From a virus: a stretch of 32,522 nucleotides of DNA. Shown piece by piece: positions 6,881 through 15,152 of the stretch (position 1 is the first letter of the stretch; each line of letters opens with the position of its first letter). A program made the translations under genes and the position numbers. The DNA is taken from positions 1 to 32,522 of the IMG/VR virus record IMGVR_UViG_3300028844_002547. One strand, given 5' to 3'. Below the pieces are notes generated by a model. It searched no databases and was not told where the DNA came from. It saw only the letters and a list, made by a program, of their open reading frames with translations.

Positions 6881-9031
6881 CTATCTCATTCCATCAGGTT
6901 GTATGTCTGCTCTAAAAGTTCCGTATCTCCAGTTTTGATCTGTTGAAGTGTTAGCTATTTTTAAACTAGCAAATCTAGATCTTGCACGTGTATCAACTTT
7001 ATCAGTTGAATTAGTAACTGTAAATGGTCCAAGTGGAGAAGATGTTGAATTGTTAGAAGGATAGTTTCTTAAATTAATTGTTATTTGTGCATCTCCTGTC
7101 AGTAATTTAAAATCTGGAACAAATCTTTTCATACTCATAAACATTTGACCATCTCCTCCTGCTGATAAATCAAAATCACCAGATTGAATAAAAGCTGGTA
7201 TTGCTGTTTTATTACCAACTGAATCTACTTCGTTATTACCAACTTCATGAGCATAATAAGTTGATGCACCATTTTGATTTGTAACTCCTTGTATTGTTGG
7301 AAAAGAAGGAGTACCTGTCGATGAAAATTCTGTTGCATAAGGATTATCATATAATGTAGCATCAAACCAAGTAGTTCTTGAAAGTGATCCAGTCGTCCAA
7401 GTATTTTCTGTGTAGTTATAAGTTACAACTCTATCAATTAATGTTGATCCAGACTTAGGGTAGAACCAACTAATCTCTTCATAAAGATGATTGAGTCCTA
7501 CATAAATTTGTTCTCCATTAGCGTAACTCAAACCTAGATTGTCTCCCTTATCTGTAAATACAAAATCTTCAACTAAACATGGCACTGATTTAACTGTACC
7601 ATCGTATACAAAAAATCCTCCCGCTTGACCCATCCACCAAACAGCTCCGTTTACATATTTAATAGAGTGTTGACCAATAGCTCCACAATTACTTCCAACT
7701 TGTCTTATTGAAAATGTAAATGGAGGACCAACAAACTGCATTACATAAGCCGATGTGTCAGTTAAAATTAAAATATAATCTTTACCTCTTACAGCCCCTA
7801 CTATTTTTGTACCTGAATCTATTCTAAATGTACCAGCAGTATTAACTGAAGTTGGAGCATAATCAGATATGTTTTCTTGATCTGAAAATCTTATAAACAT
7901 TTTATCTTGAGTATTTGAAGTCCCAATTGTAGTTTCTGTTCCAAGTATTACTAAATGTCTATCTCTTTCAGAAACGATAGACATAACAGATTTAGTTGGT
8001 GCTCCACTAACGACAGTTGCTCTTGTGGTTAATGCAGCGGGTGCATTACTTATAGTATCCCACTCGAATGTTTTACCATCTTTTATTGTTGCAATTAATT
8101 TTGATCCAAAATGATCTAAAGACCATGATGCAGACTCTAAAGTTACTCCACCAGTAAGTGAAGCCGATCCCCATCCAAGATAAACTTCAACAGAAGCTCC
8201 GCTCGCATGAGCTGATCTAGTGCCTGCTACAGCTCTAGTAATTCCAGTTAAATCATTTGTAGAAATTCCAGTGTATGAAATAAATTCTGCTCCAACTTTT
8301 ATAGTTCCAGATGTTGGAAAACCAACAACAGAAGATAATGTAATTGAAGTTCCTGATCCTCCAGTCCCAGCAGTGTCATCTTGTAGTAAACCATTTAAAG
8401 TTGAGATAACTCCTGCAGACCCACCCCATCCAGAAGTACCATAACCAAAACCAGCAGTTTGACTTAATGGTCCTACTTTAACATAAGGATTTATTGTTGC
8501 TGCTCCACTTGCTGCAACAGTTGTACCAGCATTAGCCGCCATAGTGATTGTAAATGTATCTTGACTTGGAACTGTCACGACTTCAAAAGTATTTGTAGTA
8601 AAATCTGCAGCCACATAGCCTGCTCCTACTGGAGGTGTAACAGAAGTAAATGTAATTAAATCTCCTGCAGATAATGTGTGAGCAATTTTATTTACAGTGA
8701 CAGTTGGACTTGTGTTAGCTGTTGTAAAGGTTGCTCCAGTTATTGCAGAGTCTAAAGGAGTAATATCGTAGAATGCATTTTCAAAATAAATTATTAAAGC
8801 CTTATTAGTACCTATAGCCGAGTATCTTCTACCATCTAAATCAGCCCAAACAAGTTGATCTCTTGCTGCACCGACTAGTGTATTTGAAGTTATTTGTTCC
8901 CAACCCCCTATTTTTTCTGGAAGACCATATCTAAACCTAACAAAATCTCCATCAGTCCACTGGCCTTCTGCTCCAGTTTCTGTGACTTGTTTGTTAAATC
9001 CAGGTCTTATCTGTACATTTGTTAAAGGCAT
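6881..9031 (-). CDS. Tail hub / packaged-DNA stabilisation protein, P22 gp10-like
   Basis: A 716-residue protein starting MPLTNVQIRPGFNKQVTETG. The N-terminal half has beta-repeat modules, including an inserted Thr/Val-rich segment (about 90-185, AGTTVAASGAATINPYVKVG) and a Gly/Ser-rich region to about 290. Residues about 300-560 carry a propeller-like series including SIVSERDRHLVILGTETT and AVWWMGQAGGFFVYDG. This resembles the P22 gp10 / T7 gp12-type tail tube or hub proteins, which seal the portal after packaging. The stop is followed after 14 nt by the oxygenase gene. The last ten codons recur at 6251-6292. Assignment rests on pattern, size and the neighbouring podovirus module. Confidence 0.78.
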   Translation of the reverse strand: MPLTNVQIRPGFNKQVTETGAEGQWTDGDFVRFRYGLPEKIGGWEQITSNTLVGAARDQLVWADLDGRRYSAIGTNKALIIYFENAFYDITPLDSAITGATFTTANTSPTVTVNKIAHTLSAGDLITFTSVTPPVGAGYVAADFTTNTFEVVTVPSQDTFTITMAANAGTTVAASGAATINPYVKVGPLSQTAGFGYGTSGWGGSAGVISTLNGLLQDDTAGTGGSGTSITLSSVVGFPTSGTIKVGAEFISYTGISTNDLTGITRAVAGTRSAHASGASVEVYLGWGSASLTGGVTLESASWSLDHFGSKLIATIKDGKTFEWDTISNAPAALTTRATVVSGAPTKSVMSIVSERDRHLVILGTETTIGTSNTQDKMFIRFSDQENISDYAPTSVNTAGTFRIDSGTKIVGAVRGKDYILILTDTSAYVMQFVGPPFTFSIRQVGSNCGAIGQHSIKYVNGAVWWMGQAGGFFVYDGTVKSVPCLVEDFVFTDKGDNLGLSYANGEQIYVGLNHLYEEISWFYPKSGSTLIDRVVTYNYTENTWTTGSLSRTTWFDATLYDNPYATEFSSTGTPSFPTIQGVTNQNGASTYYAHEVGNNEVDSVGNKTAIPAFIQSGDFDLSAGGDGQMFMSMKRFVPDFKLLTGDAQITINLRNYPSNNSTSSPLGPFTVTNSTDKVDTRARSRFASLKIANTSTDQNWRYGTFRADIQPDGMR
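6884..6904. repeat. Direct repeat, upstream copy at the true 3' end of the hub gene
   Basis: Encodes IQPDGMR just before the TAG at 6881-6883. It is the partner of 6257-6277 with 20 of 21 identical bases. Confidence 0.85.
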
Positions 9032-9060
9032 AGGGTATTATACCTTATTAAGACACCTTA

Positions 9061-9297
9061 TTAAAGATTGTCATTAGGCTTTTCAATTTTAATTTTTTGG
9101 TTTTTTTTTGATGTTATACTATTTGTTTTTTTATCAAATTTTTTTTGAAACTCAAAAAATAGACCCATAAACAAATTAATAAAATGTTTTAAAAACTCAG
9201 TAGATAATGTTAATTTTTTATGTTTAGAGATAATATCTATTTCTTCTTTAGAAAATATTATTTCTCCAGAACCGTCTTCTTTTTGATTAATTTGCAT
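9061..9297 (-). CDS. Small charged protein in the AT-rich accessory block
   Basis: A 78-residue protein, starting MQINQKEDGSGEIIFSKEEI, then one hydrophobic/aromatic helix (LKHFINLFMGLFFEFQKKF, about 36-54) and a Lys/Asn-rich tail. The start overlaps the stop of the preceding oxygenase gene by 11 nt. I recognise no family. The amphipathic helix could associate with a membrane or a partner. It is the last gene of the accessory block before the hub gene. Confidence 0.6.
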   Translation of the reverse strand: MQINQKEDGSGEIIFSKEEIDIISKHKKLTLSTEFLKHFINLFMGLFFEFQKKFDKKTNSITSKKNQKIKIEKPNDNL

Positions 9298-9844
9298 TTT
9301 GTGGGCAACTCCAAAATTGACGTTTATCCATGTAATAATCTTTGTATTTTCCTTCAGCGTCTACATAATGTAGAAAAGCTTGAAACTGATAATCTCCAAA
9401 AAACTCATTTCTCCAATGCTCAACTTCAGAGCCTAAATAAATAGCGGCATCTCCTTTATTTAAATTTAATTCAACTCCGTCCATAACTATAGGCCATAAT
9501 GTTCCGTCTCCATTAATATTTACTGTAACACTTATTTCACAAGATGGTCTATCAGTATGTTTTTCTAATACAGCAAATTTTGTATAAGTTCTCCAAAATG
9601 AATAAGTAGGTAATAATTTTTTATTAGTTTCTTTTTCAATTAAATGTTTTTTACTTAACATTAACGACTCCATTAATTTGTCTCCATAAAAATAAGTATC
9701 TCCTACATTACTTTGTCTAAAATCAAAACTATCTAAATTAATTCTATGTTTTATTTCACAGTAATGAGACATTAAATTAATTTCATCCATTGATAAAAAA
9801 TTTTTAATTATTTTATATTTAAATTCTTTTCCTATTGTGCCCAT
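9287..9844 (-). CDS. 2OG-Fe(II) oxygenase-like protein (HxD, no clear Arg)
   Basis: A 185-residue protein. KFAVLEKHTDRPSCEISVTV (89-108) gives His96 and Asp98 of the HxD iron triad. NKGDAAIYLGSEVEHWRNEF (129-148) gives the distal His143. The usual 2OG-binding Arg ten residues later is not evident: the expected strand reads GDYQFQAFLHYVD. I recall phage-encoded relatives with this HTDRPSCE...GDA.IY...EHWR layout, so the family call is reasonable. Some members lack a canonical Arg. It overlaps both neighbours by 11-13 nt, which suggests a coupled operon. Substrate unknown. Confidence 0.72.
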   Translation of the reverse strand: MGTIGKEFKYKIIKNFLSMDEINLMSHYCEIKHRINLDSFDFRQSNVGDTYFYGDKLMESLMLSKKHLIEKETNKKLLPTYSFWRTYTKFAVLEKHTDRPSCEISVTVNINGDGTLWPIVMDGVELNLNKGDAAIYLGSEVEHWRNEFFGDYQFQAFLHYVDAEGKYKDYYMDKRQFWSCPQNAN

Positions 9845-10410
9845 GCTACTACAGAATACCTTTCTCCTTTTGTAACTTCTTTGACTGAATGTGGGTATAA
9901 AAAATTACTCGGCCAAACAATTATTCTATTTCTTTTCTTTTGAATCACTGTAACATCATCAGAGTTTGGGTATTTAAAATGTAAATCTCCTCCTTCATAA
10001 TCATCATTAATAAAATAAATACAACTCAAACTTCTATTAGTAACCGCACAATCATCAACATGAAATTTATAATGCCCACTTTTTACATATTTTAAAATTT
10101 GAATATCATTAATTAAAAATTTTTCATCTAATTTAAAAAGACGAGCATAAGCATCTACATAATTTTTAAAATTAAAATTTAAAAAATTTGCCCAATGTAC
10201 TTTTGTCATACTTGTTTCATTTAAAGCAGACAAAGTGATGCTCAAAGTTTTTCTTATTTTTTCTTCTACAATTGATTTATTATTTCCAATAACTCCTGCT
10301 TTTTCAAATTTAAAAGTTTTTACTAGTTTTGTAAAATTGTCTAGAACATTTTCATTTAAAACATTATCGAATTGTACAATGTATTTATGTAAATCGTTTT
10401 TTACTTCCAT
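9832..10410 (-). CDS. Prolyl 4-hydroxylase-like 2OG-Fe(II) oxygenase
   Basis: 192 residues from the ATG at 10410, chosen over an in-frame TTG at 10425 because GGAAG lies about 8 nt upstream of the ATG. The C-terminal double-stranded beta-helix core is complete: SGHYKFHVDD holds H117 and D119, SCIYFINDDYEGGDLHF is the classic P4H strand, NFLYPHSVKEV holds H174, and KGERYSVVAWAQ holds the 2OG-binding R184 and the usual 'SVVAW' ending. All active-site residues are present, so it is probably catalytic. It overlaps the DUF-like gene upstream by 10 nt and another oxygenase downstream by 13 nt. Related proteins hydroxylate proline or other side chains, or nucleic acids. The target here is unknown. 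Confidence 0.82.
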   Translation of the reverse strand: MEVKNDLHKYIVQFDNVLNENVLDNFTKLVKTFKFEKAGVIGNNKSIVEEKIRKTLSITLSALNETSMTKVHWANFLNFNFKNYVDAYARLFKLDEKFLINDIQILKYVKSGHYKFHVDDCAVTNRSLSCIYFINDDYEGGDLHFKYPNSDDVTVIQKKRNRIIVWPSNFLYPHSVKEVTKGERYSVVAWAQ

Positions 10411-11141
10411 GATTTTTTCTTCCAAAAATGTTCTTTGTAATTATTTATAAATAGTTTTTTTAAAAAAAACATATTTGTTTTCTTTGTTTCTTTACTGATA
10501 GGATCAATTTTCATTTTCCACTTATCTCTTTTAAATGGTATCACTTGACAATATGGAGTGCCTCTTTTTATTGTAGTTTTTAATGTAGGATATTTATCAC
10601 CATTCACAATAATTGGGAAATTAATTTCTATATTAAATGTATCTGTGTCAACAATACCTGAAATTATAGAAAATCGATCATCACTATTATTTAATGGTGA
10701 AACAAAAAGAGTTGAATATCCAGGCGGTGTTTTTATAAACCATGGATTATTAATTTTATGAATAGGTAGATTTTTATTTTTTTCAAGTAAAGGACTTTCC
10801 TTAACTTGTGTTGTTGCATGAAAAGACCCAAACTTATTATAATTTAAATTTATTTCATCTGCTAAATCAGTGTTTATTTGAGAAGATTCAAATCCAGTGT
10901 TTTTTACACCTATTGTGTCTACATTATGTTCAATATAATAATCAACAGGCATTTTTAAAATATAACCAGCTGTTAGTGTATCTAAAAAAGGCATACATCC
11001 TTTAACAGTTTCGTTATTTTTTTTATGCTCTAATTTTTTAAACCAAGCAGGGATATTAAATACGCTTGGAATTGGAAAAATGTCTTTATTATTATCTATA
11101 TATTTTTTACTTGCTCTAAAAGTAATAGTTTTGTCAAACAT
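10401..11141 (-). CDS. Conserved viral protein of unknown function (DUF6065-like)
   Basis: A 246-residue protein. Recognisable blocks are FPIPSVFNIPAWFKKL (about 21-36), GCMPFLDTLTAGYILKMPVD (48-67), NNPWFIKTPPGYSTLFVSPL (131-150), ISGIVDTDTFNIEINFPIIV (160-179) and GTPYCQVIPFKRDKWKM (194-210). These match a family I know from T4-like cyanophages and other marine viruses. I believe it is the DUF6065 group but could not verify the number. Its biochemical role is unknown to me. It opens the AT-rich accessory block with two oxygenases, and its stop overlaps the next start by 10 nt. Confidence 0.68.
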   Translation of the reverse strand: MFDKTITFRASKKYIDNNKDIFPIPSVFNIPAWFKKLEHKKNNETVKGCMPFLDTLTAGYILKMPVDYYIEHNVDTIGVKNTGFESSQINTDLADEINLNYNKFGSFHATTQVKESPLLEKNKNLPIHKINNPWFIKTPPGYSTLFVSPLNNSDDRFSIISGIVDTDTFNIEINFPIIVNGDKYPTLKTTIKRGTPYCQVIPFKRDKWKMKIDPISKETKKTNMFFLKKLFINNYKEHFWKKKSWK

Positions 11142-11158
11142 TATTACTTATAAAATAA

Positions 11159-11593
11159 TTAAGGAATTTGTAAAGTATTAATATAATCTATTGAATTATC
11201 TTCGCAATATTTTTCCCATGTAGTATTTAGGGGATAATTTATTGATGAGTAATCGTATGTATTTAAAGTTGTGTAATAAGAGTTTATTGTTGAATAAAGA
11301 CTTTTAGATTCATTAACTCTTTGAATAAAATTTTTAAAAAGTGGTTTAATGTTCTCAATGTATTGTTTAAGTTCATCTTCATTTTCATAACTAATGGACA
11401 TATCTGAATCTGTTATAGTTACACTACCCTCTGAAATAGAAGCCCAAGCTGAATCATTTTTTAATTTAGAAAAATCATCATCACTTATATCGATAGCCTC
11501 GAATGGTGGAAAAGAAACAGCTATTTCATTTTTTTCAACATCGTTTGAAGCAATTTTATGAATCTGATTATTAATTGTAATTATATAAGCCAT
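11159..11593 (-). CDS. Fibre-companion protein, possible tail-fibre assembly factor
   Basis: A 144-residue acidic protein starting MAYIITINNQIHKIASND, with an N-terminal beta segment and, from about residue 73, a helical Asn/Tyr/Ser-rich half. Its ATG is 3 nt after the stop of the glycine-rich fibre gene. Small acidic proteins directly after fibre genes are often chaperones for the fibre, so that is my best guess. No specific family motif is recognised. It could instead be a modular accessory gene, since its base composition is closer to the AT-rich block that follows. Confidence 0.6.
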   Translation of the reverse strand: MAYIITINNQIHKIASNDVEKNEIAVSFPPFEAIDISDDDFSKLKNDSAWASISEGSVTITDSDMSISYENEDELKQYIENIKPLFKNFIQRVNESKSLYSTINSYYTTLNTYDYSSINYPLNTTWEKYCEDNSIDYINTLQIP

Positions 11594-11595
11594 TC

Positions 11596-12852
11596 CTATT
11601 GTCCTCCATCATCAAAAAATTGTAAAAACCCAGCTGAACCTGCCTTACCTGCTCTAGTAGTTGCGTTAGGACTTGATGAGCCACCTCCTCCTCCACCAGC
11701 TACAGATATTCCTAAGTAACCAGAAGGTAAAACGAAATCAGCATTTGAGGCTGGTGAGTTCGGCACGTTTGGTGCAGCCACATTTCCATTTCCTGTACCT
11801 AAGCCTGCTGCTCCGCCTGACGCTGTGAATAAAGATCCTACGTTAGTATCTCCACCTGCACCTCCGTTTACACCATTGTTTTGATTACCAGAAGGTCCAC
11901 CTGCACCTCCTCCTCCAATATTGTAGGCATAGGTTGTACTTGCTGCAAGAGTTCCTGAATAAAACGCAAACTCAGCACTCCCGCCTGAACTACCACTAGC
12001 TGCTGGATTTCTTACAGTTCCTGATCCACCACCTCCTCCTCCTGCCGAAGCATAAGCATAAAATTTACTTGCATTTGCTGGAGTAGCGACGTTTGTTGAA
12101 ACTGGTCCGCTTGAAAGAATTCTTGGAAAATATGATCCGTCCCCACCTGCTCCTGATGAGGCTGCTGTAAGTCTACCTTGAGCATCTACAGTAATGTTAG
12201 CAGTTGTGTAAGACCCAGCACTTACTGCTGTGTCTGCTAATTTAGCAGCCGATACTGCATCATCTTCAATCATATCTGTAGCTACTTGAACTTCTCCTAC
12301 TGCTCCAGCAGAAGCTGCTCCAATTACTCTGTTAGCAGTTGTAGTGTCTTGAATTTTTGCATAAGTAACTGCATCATCTGCAATTTGTGCAGTTGCGATT
12401 GTTCCTGTAATATTAGCAGCAGCAACTGTGCCACCTAAAGTGTCTAATGAAATTTCGTTTAAATTTGTACCATCTGTATATGCAGCATAAATTTTTGCAG
12501 CATCTAATGTAAATCCAGTTCCTGAAGCAGTTTTAATTGTTAAATTAGTTGGTCCGCTAACAGCAGAACAATCAAATATATAAAATTTTTCTATTGTATC
12601 TGGAACAGTAACAGTCGATGCTCCAGTAAGTGAGCCAGTAAATTTAATGACCATATTTCTTGCAGTTGAAATAGTTTTATCAGTCATTGCAAGAGCAAGG
12701 TTTCCACCATCATTAAGTGCTAATGATTCAAAACCAGCTACTGCTTGTTGAATTAAGTTTAAGTTATTATTTGTATTATCTCCCCATGTACCAGCGTTTT
12801 CGCCAGTGACCATAAGTTCAAGTTTTAAATCTGTTGAATATGCTGATGTCAT
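11596..12852 (-). CDS. Tail fibre / adhesin with glycine-rich C-terminal domain
   Basis: A 418-residue protein. The N-terminus (STDLKLELMVTGENAGTWGD) is the pattern I associate with virion-attachment domains of marine phage fibres. The middle has ANITGTIATAQIADDAVTYA-type repeats typical of fibre shafts. From about residue 265 come polyglycine runs: AYASAGGGGGGSGTV, YNIGGGGAGGPSGNQNNGVN, ISVAGGGGGGSSSPN. This composition recalls the polyglycine type II sandwich of phage adhesins such as the gp38-type receptor-binding proteins. The long Gly stretches probably shape the receptor tip. It ends with FLQFFDDGGQ. Host-receptor binding is inferred. Confidence 0.8.
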   Translation of the reverse strand: MTSAYSTDLKLELMVTGENAGTWGDNTNNNLNLIQQAVAGFESLALNDGGNLALAMTDKTISTARNMVIKFTGSLTGASTVTVPDTIEKFYIFDCSAVSGPTNLTIKTASGTGFTLDAAKIYAAYTDGTNLNEISLDTLGGTVAAANITGTIATAQIADDAVTYAKIQDTTTANRVIGAASAGAVGEVQVATDMIEDDAVSAAKLADTAVSAGSYTTANITVDAQGRLTAASSGAGGDGSYFPRILSSGPVSTNVATPANASKFYAYASAGGGGGGSGTVRNPAASGSSGGSAEFAFYSGTLAASTTYAYNIGGGGAGGPSGNQNNGVNGGAGGDTNVGSLFTASGGAAGLGTGNGNVAAPNVPNSPASNADFVLPSGYLGISVAGGGGGGSSSPNATTRAGKAGSAGFLQFFDDGGQ

Positions 12853-12889
12853 AAATTTTTATCTCCTAAATATTATAATTTTACCTTAA

Positions 12890-14017
12890 TCAAGCTGCTA
12901 AATCAACCTCTGACCAAATATTATTTACTCCAGGATCAATTTCTTGCCACGAAGTAATACTAACTGTTCCAAGACTAGCTGTCAATTGTATACCAGTTAC
13001 ATCAATTCCAGCTGTCCCAGTAACAGTAACTGCTCCCATTTGTGGAGCTATTGATAAACCAGAAACACCTATCATTTGTCCAGGTATTTCTGAAGGAGTA
13101 CCTAACGATGCAGTGATTTGTTGTCCAGTTACTGGTTCATTAGTTGATTGAATTAATGTAAAAGTACCCAAAGACATAGTTGCTTGAATACCAGTTACAT
13201 CTACTGGTGTTTTTAAGCCCGCTATAGTATTACCGATTGATCCAGTTAATTGAGAACCAGTGACATCAACAGTTGCAAGTCCTTCTATAGTAGGAGTTGT
13301 TGTATTAATATCTAATTGATCTTCTGAAGCAAGTACAAATATATCTTGGTCAATTTGAATTGAGAATGATGGATTTGCATAAGTAGAGTTTATTTGTAAA
13401 CCAGAAACTGAAACATCTACATCTGTAAATGCATTTGCAGCTGGGAAATTTATTGTAGAAGTTATTTCTTGTCCAACAGCAATAGCTGAATAAGCTCCAC
13501 CCCAAGCTAAATTACCCCATGTTCTTCTACCCCAACCAATACCAGTTAATAAAGAATCATCGACTGTAGCAGATCCTATTGATGTAGCTGCTTGTAGATT
13601 TGTAGAAGTAAGTTCTACTCCAATACCAACTACTTCTTCTCCACCAGTAATTGCTATTTGTTGTCCAGTGACTGATTGAACTATTGATGTTCCGCCTAAA
13701 GCACTTGGTTCTCCAAATGCCATCTGTCCTAAATTAGTTACAGATACAGAAACATCAACAATTATATTTTCTTGAACTGTTCCTATAGATGAAGTTAGTT
13801 GTGATCCAACGGCAACTGGTTGAGAACCAGAAAGATCACCCCATTCATTTTCACTCCAAGTGTCTCCACCCCAACCAACTTGAAGTTCTCCATCAGCAAC
13901 TATTGTTCCAATAGAAAAAGTTGCTGAAAGACTGGTGCTACTTAAGGATACATTTTGATCACCGAGTGTACCCCAGTTTTGGAAACCCCATGTTTGTGAA
14001 CCCCAAGTAGCAGCCAT
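12890..14017 (-). CDS. Repeat-rich structural protein (W-G and V-T-G repeats)
   Basis: A 375-residue protein built of imperfect repeats. Three Trp/Gly clusters (TWGSQTWGFQNWGTLGD at the start, VGWGGDTWSENEWGDLSG near 48, GWGRRTWGNLAWGGAY near 160) are interleaved with about eight copies of a V-x-V-T-G-x-Q-L-x-x-S-L/I-G-T unit, such as IDVTGIQLTASLGTVSI near the end. There is no enzymatic motif and no signal peptide. It directly precedes the fibre gene and follows a small virion protein. I infer an extended beta-rich tail appendage or decoration protein. The repeat phase of about 25-35 residues is unusually regular in the C-terminal half. Confidence 0.72.
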   Translation of the reverse strand: MAATWGSQTWGFQNWGTLGDQNVSLSSTSLSATFSIGTIVADGELQVGWGGDTWSENEWGDLSGSQPVAVGSQLTSSIGTVQENIIVDVSVSVTNLGQMAFGEPSALGGTSIVQSVTGQQIAITGGEEVVGIGVELTSTNLQAATSIGSATVDDSLLTGIGWGRRTWGNLAWGGAYSAIAVGQEITSTINFPAANAFTDVDVSVSGLQINSTYANPSFSIQIDQDIFVLASEDQLDINTTTPTIEGLATVDVTGSQLTGSIGNTIAGLKTPVDVTGIQATMSLGTFTLIQSTNEPVTGQQITASLGTPSEIPGQMIGVSGLSIAPQMGAVTVTGTAGIDVTGIQLTASLGTVSITSWQEIDPGVNNIWSEVDLAA

Positions 14018-14031
14018 ATCATTTTATATCC

Positions 14032-14475
14032 TTAAGCTAATCTCAAAATAGCAGCAGAAGTTGTAAATGCAGGGAATTGAATAGTAAAAGTTCCCGATGT
14101 TGCAGTTTTATCACTTCCAAAATCTAACACAGCAACTGCATCAGTAGTATTTGAACCACCATCAGTAGTTGTGTTGTAAATCAAAGCTCCTCTTGCAGTA
14201 AGAGTTACTCCTACAAAAGATAGATCAGCAAAATCAGTAATAGCTATTGCTGAAGATACTTTAACACCTTGGTTAACTAAAGTTCCACCGCCTGCTGTGT
14301 ATCCAGATGATGATACTTCATTTCCTGTTGTATAGTTTTCAGTTGAAGCACCTAAAGTTGCTTGTGATGTAAACATTGCTAATTTATATGTGTCCGATGA
14401 TGTATCGAAATCGTGTTTTCCTTGAAGTAATTCTTTTTTAAAAGAATTACAAATTGCGTTTGTTGTTATTGCCAT
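14032..14475 (-). CDS. Small conserved virion protein
   Basis: A 147-residue protein starting MAITTNAICNSFKKELLQG, then beta-rich with Thr/Ser/Gly. KLAMFTSQATLGASTENYTT, NEVSSSGYTAGGGTLVNQGV and TFTIQFPAFTTSAAILRLA are blocks I recognise from virion gene clusters of many environmental phages. Its function is not established as far as I know; a neck or tail component fits its place between the connector-like and fibre-type genes. The reading frame is closed by neighbours at 11-14 nt. Confidence 0.7.
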   Translation of the reverse strand: MAITTNAICNSFKKELLQGKHDFDTSSDTYKLAMFTSQATLGASTENYTTGNEVSSSGYTAGGGTLVNQGVKVSSAIAITDFADLSFVGVTLTARGALIYNTTTDGGSNTTDAVAVLDFGSDKTATSGTFTIQFPAFTTSAAILRLA

Positions 14476-14486
14476 AATTATTCTCC

Positions 14487-15152
14487 TTAATATGTTGTGT
14501 TTGGAGTAGGTGATGGAATTTTAACTCTTGGAACTCCGTCATCGTACTCCCCTCGTCTTCTTCTACCCATTTGTTGTAGGGCAAAATTCTGTACCTCTTC
14601 ATTGTACTTCTTTTCGTATAGATTGTACATATCCATAGGACCTTTTAAATATCTAAAGGCTTCTGTTAAAACACCATGTAATAGCATTGATTCTTGATAA
14701 GTAGAAATAAAAGTATTATTGCTTGATGTAAATTGTGGTGCATCTTTAATATAGTTGATTTGAACTGTTAATGCAGATGATGGAACAGGTGCAACTAAAA
14801 TAGTAAAATCATCCCAATTAGCATAATATTTAGGAGTTCCTGTAGCTCCACTGCCGTTGTATTCAGAAATAAAACTAGTATCTCTTTTTTCTAAAAAAGT
14901 TCTATTATCAGAACCGTCTATTACTTGAACAGATCTTAAAACTAATGAATCTGCAGGAATTGTTACATATCTATTATTTGCTGTAAAGTTTGAAGTAGAA
15001 TATTTTCTTAAATCATCGTAATCTACCTTACCCGCTATATCTAACTCAACAGATCTTATAAAATCTTGAATTATTGCATCTGATAATACATTGTTATCTA
15101 CTTCTGTGTAATTTCTTACCTGTGTTAAAAAATTTGAATATGTAATAGCCAT
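14487..15152 (-). CDS. Head-tail connector / adaptor-like protein
   Basis: A 221-residue protein. The N-terminus (MAITYSNFLTQVRNYTEVDN) with DAIIQDFIRSVELDIAGKVD gives the helical opening expected of gp4/gp11-like adaptor proteins. The middle is a beta domain (NNRYVTIPADSLVLRSVQVI, NWDDFTILVAPVPSSALTVQ). The C-terminal helix (LLHGVLTEAFRYLKGPMDMY) and a basic tail (QMGRRRRGEYDDGVPRVKIP) follow. This fits a ring protein that binds the portal or tail. It overlaps by one base the stop/start junction of the 132-residue gene. Connector identity is inferred from fold pattern and the podovirus order. Confidence 0.72.
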   Translation of the reverse strand: MAITYSNFLTQVRNYTEVDNNVLSDAIIQDFIRSVELDIAGKVDYDDLRKYSTSNFTANNRYVTIPADSLVLRSVQVIDGSDNRTFLEKRDTSFISEYNGSGATGTPKYYANWDDFTILVAPVPSSALTVQINYIKDAPQFTSSNNTFISTYQESMLLHGVLTEAFRYLKGPMDMYNLYEKKYNEEVQNFALQQMGRRRRGEYDDGVPRVKIPSPTPNTTY

